A DNA stretch of 64,000 nt, taken from assembly GCA_905215555.1 (NCBI GenBank), contig CAJMQU010000006.1, forward strand, positions 85,338 through 149,337. Reading direction: 5' to 3'. Below the pieces are notes generated by a model that did not search any database, was not told where the DNA came from, and worked only from the letters and a program-made list of their open reading frames with translations. Origin of the DNA: an uncultured bacterium. Lineage in GTDB: Bacteria; Bacteroidota; Bacteroidia; Bacteroidales; Bacteroidaceae. Of this stretch, positions 35,483 through 45,561 are shown piece after piece (positions within the stretch are counted from its first letter, which is position 1; every line of letters starts with the position of its first letter). A program made the translations under genes and the position numbers.

Positions 35483-36043
35483 TTACTTTCTTCTGTTTTC
35501 TTTAATAATCCGCATTAACTTATTCTTTATGAGTTGTCTTCTCAGCGGGGACAAATTATCTATGTACAATTTTCCTTGTGTATGCTCAAACTCATGCTGA
35601 ATGATCCGCGCGGTATATCCGTGGTAAGTCCTGTTTTGTTCTTTAAATCCACTATTCTGATATTTTATCGTTATTGACCAGGGGCGTGTAACTTCTTCGT
35701 AAAGGTCGGGAATACTCAGGCAACCTTCCCCTGCAGTCCATACTTTCTCGCTATAAGCTATTATTTCTGCATTGATAAATGTTTCCTCTATTCCGCAATC
35801 TTCTTCCACAAAGAAGTGTTCTCTTTCCTTAGCGGACATATATGTATAGGTATTTCTGCTGTTTACTATGAACAGCTTGATGGGAAGATTGATTTGTGGT
35901 GCGGCTAATCCGCATCCGTCCGCATCTCTCAGCGTCTGCCACATGGTTTCTATAATTTCCTGGATATTGGGATAACTCTGTTCTATGTCTTCACATTCTT
36001 TTCTTAATACGGAGTTGCCGTAGACGGTTATCGGTTTAATCAT
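35483..36043 (-). CDS. def: Peptide deformylase
   Basis: Removes the formyl group from nascent N-terminal methionine. All three motifs are present in 186 residues: GCGLAAPQI, EGCLSIP and QHEFEH. The third motif has Glu where most deformylases have Asp (HExDH). The metal ligands Cys and two His and the catalytic Glu are kept, so activity is likely. A charged insertion (about 73-95) lies between motifs 1 and 2, longer than in E. coli but common in this phylum. It is divergent from the polysaccharide locus that begins at 36332. Confidence 0.93.
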   Translation of the reverse strand: MIKPITVYGNSVLRKECEDIEQSYPNIQEIIETMWQTLRDADGCGLAAPQINLPIKLFIVNSRNTYTYMSAKEREHFFVEEDCGIEETFINAEIIAYSEKVWTAGEGCLSIPDLYEEVTRPWSITIKYQNSGFKEQNRTYHGYTARIIQHEFEHTQGKLYIDNLSPLRRQLIKNKLMRIIKENRRK

Positions 36044-36184
36044 ATTCTTTTTTGTGGCAAAGGTAAGCTGTAACTACCATTGTTCATCGTAAATTTTAGA
36101 CGTATTTTCTATGTGTATACATAAGTTCTGTGCGCGAAATTATCTATATGCAAAAGGTGTTTTGAAAGCTTTAAGATGTACTCT

Positions 36185-36213
36185 TGACCAGATATTCTAC
36201 ATTTTCTGACCAG
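36185..36213 (+). promoter_or_regulatory. Direct-repeat operator candidate before the second glycan locus
   Basis: TGACCAG occurs at 36185-36191 and again at 36207-36213, 22 bp start to start, about two helical turns. AraC-type DNA-binding domains, as found at the end of the HTCS regulator of this locus, bind such spaced direct repeats. A TTTG (36226-36229) follows 12 bp later and could be the -33 element, with a loose TATATTG -7 box at 36254-36260. Confidence 0.5.
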
Positions 36214-36331
36214 TTTTTAGTCGTTTTTGTCAATAAAAGGACAGTAATATATATATATTGCTTTTATTTTCAACATCTCTCAATTAATTAACCATTAAAT
36301 TTGCAATATAACCATTAAATTTTATACGCTT

Positions 36332-39268
36332 ATGAAGACAAGATTGCTTATCTTATTATTATTCCTATATGTAGGAGGAAATCTAGTAGCTCAAAATGCT
36401 ACAATTACGGGTGTTGTCACAGATAGTGAGACTAAGGATTTCTTAATTGGCGCAACTGTCATGCTAAAAGGTTCGAATAAGGGAACAATAACAGATGCCA
36501 ATGGGCAGTATACCTTATTTATACCTAAAGGCAAGCAGACAATCCAATTCTCTTTCATTGGATATCAGACGCAAGATTTTGATGTAGATCTTAAATCTAA
36601 TGAAGTGAAGACACTGAACCTCGTTATGCGTCCGGATAATCATATGTTGAAAGAAGTCGTGATCAGCGCTCAAGCCAAAGGGCAGACAGCAGCGATTAAA
36701 AGTCAGTTAAATGCAACTGGTATTATGAATGCTGTATCTGAAGAAAAGTTGCATGAACTTCCGGATGTAAATGTCGCTGATGCTATTGGCCGTCTTCCCG
36801 GTTTAATGATCCAGCGTGATGGAGGAGAGGGCCAAAAAATCATCATACGTGGTTTGGATCCTAAGTATAACTCAGTAGCTATTAACGGTATGAATGCGCC
36901 ATCAACAAGTAGCACCGATCGGAGTACTGACTTGAATATGATTTCACCGGACATGATTGCTGGGGCTGAAGTACTGAAAGCCAGTACGGCCGACAAGGAT
37001 GCCGATGGATTGGGAGGAACAGTAAACCTAATAATGAAAGATGCCCCGAGAGACTTTAAACTTAATGTAACCGGAGAAACAGGTTATCATTCACAAATTA
37101 ATGGAATGGGGCGGTATAAAGGTGGTATCATGGCGAGCAATCGATTTTTTAGCGAAAGATTAGGTGTCATATTTACCGCAAGCGCTGACCAGACAGACCG
37201 GAGCAATGATACATTTAATGCAGCTTATAAAGTAAATGGTAATACGCCTACTCCTGGGTTTGATTACACGAAACCATGGATTACAGGGGTTAGTCTGGAA
37301 TCAAATTTAGAAAAGCGTCAACGTTTTAACGTAAACCTGAATATGGATTTCGACTTGGGAAAAGGGTCTAAACTCAAAATGTCTAATCTCTTTAGTAGAA
37401 TGAACAGAGATCGTGATATTCGTCAAAAACGTTATGATTTAGAAGGAACCCGATTGAGATTTCAACAAACTGACCGTAATTCACATAATACCAATATTAC
37501 CAATATGTTGCAAGGCGAGTTCAATGTTTTGGGAGCAACCTTGAATCTCGGAGTGGGACGTAGTAGTTCGCGCACAAGAACCCCATACGATCACCAAATG
37601 CAATTCCGGCTGAATGCCCCCTTTACAGCTGATATCGATGCATTATCTTATCAACCTCCCTATTTGATAGCTAATTCTAAATTCGTAAAAGAAGATGATC
37701 TTACACAATACTATCTGTATGAAGCTATTTTTAATACAGAGTTTGCCAAAGAAACAGAATACAGTGCATGGCTAGATTTAAAGAAGCCTTTTAGTTTCGG
37801 CGAAAAGGTCAATGGATACATTAAAATCGGTGGAAAGTTCCGTCAAAAAGAGAGAGGTCTTGAAACAGCTCGTAGGTATAGACGTATGGATTTGTCTGAA
37901 GGAGCTGATCCGGTATTCGAGAATATGCCTGATTTAACTCCATCATCTTTCAAAAATTCCTATATAGGTATCACTGATTTCTTAGATTCTGATTATAAGC
38001 CTCACGATTTTTTAAACAATAAGTATAAGGACTTATGCATTAATTTTGCACTAGATCATAATGCCATGAGAAACTTTTATAATATAAACCAAGATATATA
38101 TGGCAAGATCCTTACTACAAAAATTCTGAAAGACTATGATGGGAATGAGAATCTTTGGGCAGGATATATTATGGGTGAAATAAATTTTGGCAAGTACGTT
38201 ACATTTATACCAGGCGTACGCTATGATTTTTCTCACCTGAAGTACAATGCATACAGTGGCTCTAATGTTCCTGACAATGAAGAAAAAGAACATGAGTTTG
38301 AATATGAAAAGAGTAATGATTCCGACAAATATGGATATTGGCTGCCACAAATCCATTTGCGTGTAAAGCCAACAAACTGGATGGACATCAGGCTGGCATA
38401 CACTGAAACACTGTCAAGACCTGATTATAATCTGCTTGCTCCACGAACAATCATAAAACCGAATGTGAATGAAGTAACATGGAGTCGTACTAATTTGAAG
38501 CCTGCTTTATCTCGAAATTATGATGTTATATTGACGTTCTATCAACCAGATTATGGACTGTTTACTATTAGTGGATTTTATAAAGATATTAAAAACTTTA
38601 CTTATACTCGCTCTGCCTATATGTTGAATGGTACAGTGACGGATCCTGCTAATTTTGACTTACCTATGAGTTTGTCAGGTGGTAGCATTACCTATCCTTT
38701 AAATAGTCCATATAATGCAACGTTGAAGGGGTTGGAATTTGATTTGCAACTGCAGTTCCGCAAAATGAAGAACTTCATGAAAGGTGTGGTATTCAGTGCT
38801 AATCTTACTCTTATGGACTCTAAAATGAACTACTTTGAAACGTTGAAGTCAAGAATTAAAAATCCGGATTTTACTCCCGGAGGTACTGAGAAGCCATTCC
38901 TTCCAACCAACTCTGACATCATATATACAGATCGGTTGTTAAAGCAACCTTCCCTACTATTCAACGTTTCTTTGGGATATGATTACAAAAAATTCTCAGG
39001 CAGAATATCTTGCAACTATCAAGACGGAGTGTTGATTGCAGAACAGCACCGCCAAGATGCAGCTGATGTGGAATCTACGCGTCCATTCGTGAAATGGGAT
39101 ATGCAGTTGAAATATAGTTTGACCAGACAACTTTCTCTGTATGCTACTTTGTCCAACTTTACACAATCTTCCGATCGTAAACGTCGTGATATAACGAACT
39201 ATCCGTCCAGAGTTGAATACTATGGTTCGGCTGCATACATCGGCTTTAAATATGATATCTTTAAATAA
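36332..39268 (+). CDS. TonB-dependent receptor, non-SusC type
   Basis: 978-residue outer-membrane receptor. Signal peptide 1-21, carboxypeptidase-regulatory-like domain about 22-112, plug about 120-240, then a barrel ending in an aromatic strand (GFKYDIFK). The plug sequence 'IGRLPGLMIQRDGGEGQKI' and 'STADKDADGLGGTVNL' follows the group often annotated TonB-Xanth-Caul, not SusC. No STN domain and no SusD gene follows. It opens an operon of six genes; by context it imports products of the lyase and sulfatase downstream. Confidence 0.93.
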   Translation: MKTRLLILLLFLYVGGNLVAQNATITGVVTDSETKDFLIGATVMLKGSNKGTITDANGQYTLFIPKGKQTIQFSFIGYQTQDFDVDLKSNEVKTLNLVMRPDNHMLKEVVISAQAKGQTAAIKSQLNATGIMNAVSEEKLHELPDVNVADAIGRLPGLMIQRDGGEGQKIIIRGLDPKYNSVAINGMNAPSTSSTDRSTDLNMISPDMIAGAEVLKASTADKDADGLGGTVNLIMKDAPRDFKLNVTGETGYHSQINGMGRYKGGIMASNRFFSERLGVIFTASADQTDRSNDTFNAAYKVNGNTPTPGFDYTKPWITGVSLESNLEKRQRFNVNLNMDFDLGKGSKLKMSNLFSRMNRDRDIRQKRYDLEGTRLRFQQTDRNSHNTNITNMLQGEFNVLGATLNLGVGRSSSRTRTPYDHQMQFRLNAPFTADIDALSYQPPYLIANSKFVKEDDLTQYYLYEAIFNTEFAKETEYSAWLDLKKPFSFGEKVNGYIKIGGKFRQKERGLETARRYRRMDLSEGADPVFENMPDLTPSSFKNSYIGITDFLDSDYKPHDFLNNKYKDLCINFALDHNAMRNFYNINQDIYGKILTTKILKDYDGNENLWAGYIMGEINFGKYVTFIPGVRYDFSHLKYNAYSGSNVPDNEEKEHEFEYEKSNDSDKYGYWLPQIHLRVKPTNWMDIRLAYTETLSRPDYNLLAPRTIIKPNVNEVTWSRTNLKPALSRNYDVILTFYQPDYGLFTISGFYKDIKNFTYTRSAYMLNGTVTDPANFDLPMSLSGGSITYPLNSPYNATLKGLEFDLQLQFRKMKNFMKGVVFSANLTLMDSKMNYFETLKSRIKNPDFTPGGTEKPFLPTNSDIIYTDRLLKQPSLLFNVSLGYDYKKFSGRISCNYQDGVLIAEQHRQDAADVESTRPFVKWDMQLKYSLTRQLSLYATLSNFTQSSDRKRRDITNYPSRVEYYGSAAYIGFKYDIFK

Positions 39269-39295
39269 ACATTGTTCCACTAAAACACTAAAGTT

Positions 39296-40567
39296 ATGAA
39301 ACTATATAAAATATATTCTAGAGCTATAGGATTACTTTTCGCATTGTCACTCTTGTGTGTTGGCTGCGAGAATGAAGATATACTCGATATTAATGATTTG
39401 GAAATCTCTCCAAGTAATCCTGAGAGTGTAGTTATTGTAGAACCAGACGATGGTATTACGTCGGTCAACGCTTTAACCAAAGCTATTAATGAAAATGGAG
39501 ATGCAACATATATATTGCGTCGTGATGGAGTTTACTATATGGAAGGCAAGAATGTCTTCAAACATAATGTTGTAATTAAGGCCGAAAATGGTTCTGGCAA
39601 AATGCCTGTCATACAACCTATTTGTGACGCGCAAGGAGCCTTAAATGCTGATATGATCCGTTTGGAAGGTAGCGCCACTTTTGAGAATATCTATATCATA
39701 GGTAAAGATGCGGCAACTGGTAATCTCATGCAGCGTTTATTTCGTATTGACGAATCAAATGTGAGGCTGCAATTTGACAATTGTTTTATTGACCATTGCA
39801 GGAATTTCTGTATTCGTACTGACAATGTTAATAATAAAATTTATCTGAATAACTCTACCATTCGTAATTTAGCTCTCACAAGTGATCCAGCCAATGGCAG
39901 ATTGATAGATTCACGTGGAAACGAGCAAGATAGTATTGTTATCAATAATTGCTATGTTTATAATAACACTGCCCATATTGTACGATTTGACAATGTAGTC
40001 ACAAACTATTTTGGAATTAAGCACAGTACATTCTATAATGTTGGGCACCATATACAAATAAACTATGCTATCAAAGTTGAAATTGAGAACAATATTTTCG
40101 CTAATGTAGGGTGGAAATCGAGTGCCACGAGTGATGTGTTTTGGCAAATTTCAATACCAAAGAAAGATGAACGTGCTCAGGATATTAGTATGAGTGTTTG
40201 CAATAACAACTTATTTTTCTCTGAGGAATTTGAAAGACTGTTTGCCAAATACCCGCAGAATTTGAAGCGTACTACACTCTCTGACAATGGCTATCAACTG
40301 ATAGAGGAAGGTAAACTGACTTTTAAAGATAATTTCTCAGAGGTACTGACTTTTGATTATCCGCCTGTTTTGCCAATGGAATATATTGACAAGTTTTTTG
40401 AGAATATGGGAAGTAATATGTCCAAATGGGCAGATCTTCCATTTTATGTTGACGAAGACGGAGTAGAAGGTATTGAAGTAGGAAAGACATTCACATTTAA
40501 TTATTCAACCTCTTCCAAATCAGCAACAGCTTCCACAACCCAAGGACCTATTGGAGCATCGTTTTAA
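39296..40567 (+). CDS. Surface beta-helix lipoprotein (possible glycan-binding protein)
   Basis: 423 residues with lipid Cys24 (LLCVGC) followed by ENED, a surface-export-like acidic run. The middle (about 60-320) consists of strand-rich repeats with N/D-rich turns ('IYIIGKDAATG', 'LYLNNSTIRNLALTS', 'IEIENNIFANVG'-like), as in pectate-lyase-fold proteins and DUF4957/DUF5123 lipoproteins. I see no lyase catalytic set, so a binding role in place of SusD is plausible. It sits 27 bp after the receptor gene and 12 bp before the lyase. Confidence 0.75.
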   Translation: MKLYKIYSRAIGLLFALSLLCVGCENEDILDINDLEISPSNPESVVIVEPDDGITSVNALTKAINENGDATYILRRDGVYYMEGKNVFKHNVVIKAENGSGKMPVIQPICDAQGALNADMIRLEGSATFENIYIIGKDAATGNLMQRLFRIDESNVRLQFDNCFIDHCRNFCIRTDNVNNKIYLNNSTIRNLALTSDPANGRLIDSRGNEQDSIVINNCYVYNNTAHIVRFDNVVTNYFGIKHSTFYNVGHHIQINYAIKVEIENNIFANVGWKSSATSDVFWQISIPKKDERAQDISMSVCNNNLFFSEEFERLFAKYPQNLKRTTLSDNGYQLIEEGKLTFKDNFSEVLTFDYPPVLPMEYIDKFFENMGSNMSKWADLPFYVDEDGVEGIEVGKTFTFNYSTSSKSATASTTQGPIGASF

Positions 40568-40579
40568 AACTAAAAGAAA

Positions 40580-42454
40580 ATGAAGAATATACTATTTATA
40601 TTTTTAGCAGTGTTATACTCTGCTTGCATATCAGCTCAAGAAGGAGATAGTAAGAAGATTAAAGACAGGGTACATCCCTATCTGATAATGACAACAGAAG
40701 ATGAATCAGTCATCCGTTCTGCTATACAAACAGATGGAGTGTGGAAGGAATATCATGCCATCATGATAGAAGAGGCCGATAATATTCTTGGCAAGCCTAA
40801 TTGCCAAAGAGTTATTCTTGGCAAAAGATTGCTTGAAGTGTCGCGTGAATGTTTGCGCAGGACGTTACTTTTAGGATATGCCTATAGAATGACTGGTGAA
40901 GTGAAATATGCCAAACGGGCAGAAAGTGAATTAGATAATGCCGCAGACTTTGTTGATTGGAATCCATCTCACTTTCTGGATGTAGCTGAAATGACTACAG
41001 CTATGGCTATCGGATATGACTGGCTTTACAATTTTATCAGTGATCAGACTAAGCTTAAAATAGAGAAAGCTATAGAAACCAAAGGTTTGAATCCGTCATT
41101 AGACAGCCCATATAATAGCTGGCTCTATCGAAATAATAATTGGAATCAGGTGTGTAATGGGGGAATAACACTTGGTGCCTTGGCTATTTATGATAAAATT
41201 CCAACCCTTGCTGATGAGTTGATCAACCGAGCTGTTCAGTCTGTTAAACTACCTATGTCCGTGTATGCACCTGATGGTGCGTATGCCGAAGGCTATTCCT
41301 ATTGGGGATATGGGACGACTTACAACCTCCTCTTAATTGATGCTTTGGAAAATGTTATGGGAACTGATTATAATCTTTCTCAGGAACCAGGTTTCTTGAA
41401 TACTGGAAAGTTTATCCAGAATATGCTACTTTCTGATGGCAAATCCTTCAACTATGGAGATTGTTCATCATCTGGTCGCGTAAGTCCTGCTATGTTTTGG
41501 TTTGCTAATAGGACTGCCGATAAAGATATTCTTTGGAGTGAGAAATACCAGTTTAGCTTGTCTTCTAAAAAGAGTATTAGGTCCTATCGATATGCTGTAC
41601 TGGCTCTGATATGGGGCGCTTCTACTTCTATGGATAATCTGCCTAAACCTACTCAAAGAATGTGGGTATCAAGTAAAACAACCACTCCTGTTGCCCTTAT
41701 GCGGACTACCTGGGATTATCAACACGGATTATCCATTGCGCTCAAAGGAGGGACAGCACAATCAGGACACACACATTTGGATGCCGGTTCTTTTATCTTT
41801 ATCAGTAAGGACATTCGCTGGAGTACGGATTTAGGTCCTCAGGATTACAACTCATTAGAATCCAAAGGCATTGATTTGTGGAATAAGAGTCAGGAATCTG
41901 ATCGTTGGAAAGTGTTTAGATACAATAATCTGGCTCATAATACACTTTCTTTTGACAATAAATATCAAAATGTGAATGGCTATGCAACGATTACAGACTT
42001 TTTGGATAATGAAAACTACATGTATGCTATTGCAGACCTTACAAAGATATACGAAGGTCAAGCCAAGGAAGTAAAAAGAGGAGTAGCTATCGTTGATTCT
42101 CACTACGCTGTTGTTAGGGATGAAGTAAAGACATTGGGACAGCCCACTGTTATTCGCTGGAATATGGTGACGGAAGCTCAACCTGCTATTATAGGAGAAC
42201 ATACTATACAGCTATCCCAGAATGGAGAAAAACTGTTATTGGAGGTGGAATCTCCGGCAAAGGTCAGAATGAAAACTTGGAGTGCGACATCACCCAACAG
42301 TTGGGATGCTAAAAATCCGGGTGTGACGTTCGTTGGGTTTGAAGCTGAACTGCAGCCCAATACAACAGAAGTATTACAAGTTAAACTCATACCGGAAGGT
42401 AATTTCGATTCCAGCAAAGAAATAATGCCGTTAACTGATTGGAAAAATAACTAA
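40580..42454 (+). CDS. Heparinase II/III-like polysaccharide lyase
   Basis: Exported 624-residue lyase of the (alpha/alpha)6 toroid plus beta-sandwich fold. Signal peptide 1-19. Probable active-site regions: NNNWNQVCNG (185-194), EGYSYWGYG (237-245, with the likely catalytic Tyr) and SGHTHLDAGSF (395-405, His397 and His399), the last being the heparinase II/III signature. It would cleave a uronic-acid-containing polysaccharide by beta-elimination. The GH88 gene 12 bp downstream acts on exactly such unsaturated products. The lyase family (PL12, 15, 21, 33 or others) cannot be fixed by eye. Confidence 0.82.
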   Translation: MKNILFIFLAVLYSACISAQEGDSKKIKDRVHPYLIMTTEDESVIRSAIQTDGVWKEYHAIMIEEADNILGKPNCQRVILGKRLLEVSRECLRRTLLLGYAYRMTGEVKYAKRAESELDNAADFVDWNPSHFLDVAEMTTAMAIGYDWLYNFISDQTKLKIEKAIETKGLNPSLDSPYNSWLYRNNNWNQVCNGGITLGALAIYDKIPTLADELINRAVQSVKLPMSVYAPDGAYAEGYSYWGYGTTYNLLLIDALENVMGTDYNLSQEPGFLNTGKFIQNMLLSDGKSFNYGDCSSSGRVSPAMFWFANRTADKDILWSEKYQFSLSSKKSIRSYRYAVLALIWGASTSMDNLPKPTQRMWVSSKTTTPVALMRTTWDYQHGLSIALKGGTAQSGHTHLDAGSFIFISKDIRWSTDLGPQDYNSLESKGIDLWNKSQESDRWKVFRYNNLAHNTLSFDNKYQNVNGYATITDFLDNENYMYAIADLTKIYEGQAKEVKRGVAIVDSHYAVVRDEVKTLGQPTVIRWNMVTEAQPAIIGEHTIQLSQNGEKLLLEVESPAKVRMKTWSATSPNSWDAKNPGVTFVGFEAELQPNTTEVLQVKLIPEGNFDSSKEIMPLTDWKNN

Positions 42455-42466
42455 TAATAAAATTAT

Positions 42467-43666
42467 ATGAAGAAAAAGACATTGATTTTGGCAGGACTAG
42501 CAATGGGACTACTCTTATCATCATGCAGTAATAATAGTAATGATATGATGAGTTCTGTGATAGAAAAAGGATTAAAACGTAGCATTGAACAGTCTGAATT
42601 TATGGCTGCCAGTCTGATGGAGCAGTCTGACAGGCTTCCAAAAACTACAGAAAAAGATGGAACTCTTGTTACGTCAGATACGCATTGGTGGTGTAGTGGT
42701 TTTTTTTCAGGAACTTTATGGATGCTTTATGAAGCTACTGGGAATGAAACGCTGAAAAAATATGCAGAAAACTATACGATGCGTATTGAAAAGGAGCAAT
42801 ATGCTTTAGATACGCATGATTTAGGCTTTATGATGAACTGTAGTTTTGGAAATGGTTACAGAATAACAGGGAATGAAAACTATAAAAAAATCCTGTTACA
42901 AAGTGCCCAGTCATTAGCAACACGCTATAACGAAAATATAGGAGTTATTCGTTCGTGGGATAATAAGCCTAAATGGATGTATCCTGTAATTATTGACAAT
43001 TTAATGAATTTGGAACTATTAGAAAATGCATATAAATTATCACAGGACTCATTGTTTGATAAAATTGCAAACAGCCATGCTACGATAACTATAACAAATC
43101 ATTTTCGTCCGGATTATAGTTCATGCCATGTTGTAGATTATGATACCATAACTAATAAAGCGCTCAAAATGGATACCCATCAAGGATATTCAAGTACTTC
43201 GGCATGGGCACGTGGACAAGCGTGGGGATTGTATGGCTATACAATGATGTATAGAGAAACCCAGAACGAAAAATATCTTCAGCAAGCCATTAACATTGCG
43301 AAGTTTATCTTGCACCACCCAAACCTTCCGGAAGACAAGATACCTTATTGGGATTTTGATGCACCTAATATTCCGGACGAACCGCGGGATGCTTCTGCTG
43401 GAGCTATCATAGCATCCGCTCTGTTAGAGTTGGGTCAATACGTCAATGATGATAAGCTTTCTAAAGAATATCAGTCTGTAGCCGCTCAACAACTGAGAAC
43501 ACTCTCGTCAGACGAGTACTTGGCGGCTCCCCAGACAAATGGTGGGTTTATTCTTAAGCATTCAGTGGGAAATAAACCCCGAAACAGTGAAGTTGATGCT
43601 CCACTTACGTATGCCGATTATTATTATGTAGAAGCGTTACTCAGATATAAGAAACTGTTGCAATAG
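42467..43666 (+). CDS. GH88 unsaturated glucuronyl hydrolase, lipoprotein
   Basis: Removes the 4,5-unsaturated uronic acid left by a lyase at the non-reducing end. 399 residues; lipid Cys20 (LLLSSC). (alpha/alpha)6 barrel with the two catalytic aspartates in expected places: Asp118 (THDLGF) and Asp177 (VIIDNLMNLELL). 'DASAGAIIASALLEL' and the C-terminal 'ADYYYVEALLRY' are family blocks. A terminator-like hairpin follows (43689-43727), so GH2 and sulfatase genes may be partly independent. Confidence 0.92.
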   Translation: MKKKTLILAGLAMGLLLSSCSNNSNDMMSSVIEKGLKRSIEQSEFMAASLMEQSDRLPKTTEKDGTLVTSDTHWWCSGFFSGTLWMLYEATGNETLKKYAENYTMRIEKEQYALDTHDLGFMMNCSFGNGYRITGNENYKKILLQSAQSLATRYNENIGVIRSWDNKPKWMYPVIIDNLMNLELLENAYKLSQDSLFDKIANSHATITITNHFRPDYSSCHVVDYDTITNKALKMDTHQGYSSTSAWARGQAWGLYGYTMMYRETQNEKYLQQAINIAKFILHHPNLPEDKIPYWDFDAPNIPDEPRDASAGAIIASALLELGQYVNDDKLSKEYQSVAAQQLRTLSSDEYLAAPQTNGGFILKHSVGNKPRNSEVDAPLTYADYYYVEALLRYKKLLQ

Positions 43667-43688
43667 GTATTTCGGTCAATTATATAAG

Positions 43689-43727
43689 AATGCGGGTTAG
43701 GACGGTTAAGACAATCTAACCTGCATT
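43689..43727 (+). terminator. Hairpin terminator after GH88
   Basis: AATGCGGGTTAG (43689-43700) pairs with CTAACCTGCATT (43716-43727), 12 bp with one G-T wobble, 15-nt loop, followed by TTATTTATAA. The T-run is interrupted, so termination may be partial. Confidence 0.6.
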
Positions 43728-43756
43728 TTATTTATAAACAACACTTAACAACTACC

Positions 43757-45544
43757 ATGAAAAAGAAATTGGTTTATTTGTTTTTACTATTATGGGTCTG
43801 CTGCAATCAAGTACAGATTGCACGCGCCCAATTTGCTATGACAAACGTATATGGACGGAAATATATACTATTAAATGGGAAATGGGATGTAATCATAGAT
43901 CCTTATCTGCATGGGCATAAAGACTCCATCTATAAGGATAAACCTTTAAAAAGTAAGTCCGATTTCAAAGAATATGCTTTTGAAGGAGGAGTACGGCTTA
44001 ATGTACCGGGTGACTGGAATTCTCAATATCCGGAATTAAAATATTATGAAGGTACAGTATGGTACGCAAGGCATTTCAGTATAAAAAGGAGTTCTGACGA
44101 AAATGTATTTCTATATTTTGGGGCAGTAAATTACCAATGCACTGTATATCTGAATGGAACCAAAGTGGGGGAGCATGAAGGAGGATTTACTCCATTTCAG
44201 ATAAATATAACAGACCGCATTGTTTCTGGAGACAATTTACTTGTATTGGAGGTTAATAACTATAGAAATAAAGATGCGATACCTGCTTTACTCTATGACT
44301 GGTGGAACTATGGTGGCATAACTCGGGATGTTATGATTGTGAAAACTCCCCAACTCTATATTGACCATTATTTTATACAGTTAGACAAATATAAGCCGGA
44401 TCTGGTTCATGTCAAAGTACAACTTTCTGAAAAGCGTGTAAATGAAAATATCCGAATTACTATTCCCGCTTTAAATGTACTTCGACAGTTGAGCACAGAT
44501 AGTACAGGTATGGCGCAGGCTTCCATAAAAGTTAAGCGGTTACAACGTTGGTCACCGCAAACGCCTCAGCTATATTTGGTTCAACTGGCTACTCGCAGCG
44601 ATACTATTAAAGAGGAACTCGGATTTAGAAATCTTTATGTCAAAGGGAAACAAATTTATCTGAATGGTAGTCCTGTTTTTATGAAGGGTATCAGTTTTCA
44701 TGAAGAAATAGCTCAGAGACAAGGTAGAGCTTTCTCTCAGCAAGACGCAGTAGCTCTGTTATCCGAAGCAAAGGCATTAGGAGCTAATTTGATACGACTG
44801 GCACATTATCCTCAAAATGAGTACATCGTAAGATTGGCTGAAAAAATGGGTTTCATGCTTTGGGAAGAAATACCACTTTGGCAAAATATAGATTTCACTA
44901 GTAAAGTAACTCTGCAGAAAGCATTGACTATGCATTCTGAAATGATAATGAGAGATAGAAACAGATGTGCTTTGACATTTTGGGGAATTGCTAATGAAAC
45001 CAGTCCCTCCAAGTCGCGTAACAGTTTTCTAAAAGAAATTATAAATAATTGTCAAAAGATGGATACTACCCGTTTGCTTACTGCTGCTTTTGATAAGGTG
45101 AAGTGGAATGGTGATACCCAAACATTTGAGTTGGAGGATACACTTACAGAATATCTGGACGTTATATCTATCAATAAATACATGGGGTGGTATCATCCGT
45201 GGCCAATTAAGCCGTCTGAGATTAGCTGGAATATCTGTCCAGATAAACCGCTTTTTATTTCCGAATTTGGCGGAGAAGCATTATATGGCCAGTCTGGAGA
45301 TGCTACAGTAGCGAGTTCTTGGAGTGAAGAATATCAGGAACAGCTGTATAAGGACAATTTAGAAATGTTTATCTCTATTCCTAATTTGACAGGTATAGCC
45401 CCTTGGATTTTGTTTGATTTTCGTTCTCCTTATCGTTTTCACCCGCTCAATCAAAATGGTTGGAATCGAAAAGGGTTAATTTCAGATCAAGGATATCGCA
45501 AAAAAGCATGGTATGTAATAAATGAATTCTATAAAAAACATTAA
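43757..45544 (+). CDS. GH2 glycosidase, probable beta-glucuronidase
   Basis: 595 residues, the short GH2 form without a C-terminal extension. Signal peptide 1-24. Jelly roll, Ig domain and TIM barrel with acid/base Glu414 (WGIANETSP) and nucleophile Glu503 (ISEFGGEA). The NKYMGWY block before the nucleophile resembles the N-x-Y-x-GWY of beta-glucuronidases, which fits a uronic-acid substrate, but galactosidase or galacturonidase activity is possible. 17 bp before the sulfatase gene. Confidence 0.88.
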   Translation: MKKKLVYLFLLLWVCCNQVQIARAQFAMTNVYGRKYILLNGKWDVIIDPYLHGHKDSIYKDKPLKSKSDFKEYAFEGGVRLNVPGDWNSQYPELKYYEGTVWYARHFSIKRSSDENVFLYFGAVNYQCTVYLNGTKVGEHEGGFTPFQINITDRIVSGDNLLVLEVNNYRNKDAIPALLYDWWNYGGITRDVMIVKTPQLYIDHYFIQLDKYKPDLVHVKVQLSEKRVNENIRITIPALNVLRQLSTDSTGMAQASIKVKRLQRWSPQTPQLYLVQLATRSDTIKEELGFRNLYVKGKQIYLNGSPVFMKGISFHEEIAQRQGRAFSQQDAVALLSEAKALGANLIRLAHYPQNEYIVRLAEKMGFMLWEEIPLWQNIDFTSKVTLQKALTMHSEMIMRDRNRCALTFWGIANETSPSKSRNSFLKEIINNCQKMDTTRLLTAAFDKVKWNGDTQTFELEDTLTEYLDVISINKYMGWYHPWPIKPSEISWNICPDKPLFISEFGGEALYGQSGDATVASSWSEEYQEQLYKDNLEMFISIPNLTGIAPWILFDFRSPYRFHPLNQNGWNRKGLISDQGYRKKAWYVINEFYKKH

Positions 45545-45561
45545 CTTTTAAATATCTCACA

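Noticed and set aside
35322..35600. Plus-strand ORF of 92 residues over the def 3' end
   Set aside because: Odd composition, antisense to def, and no start signals.
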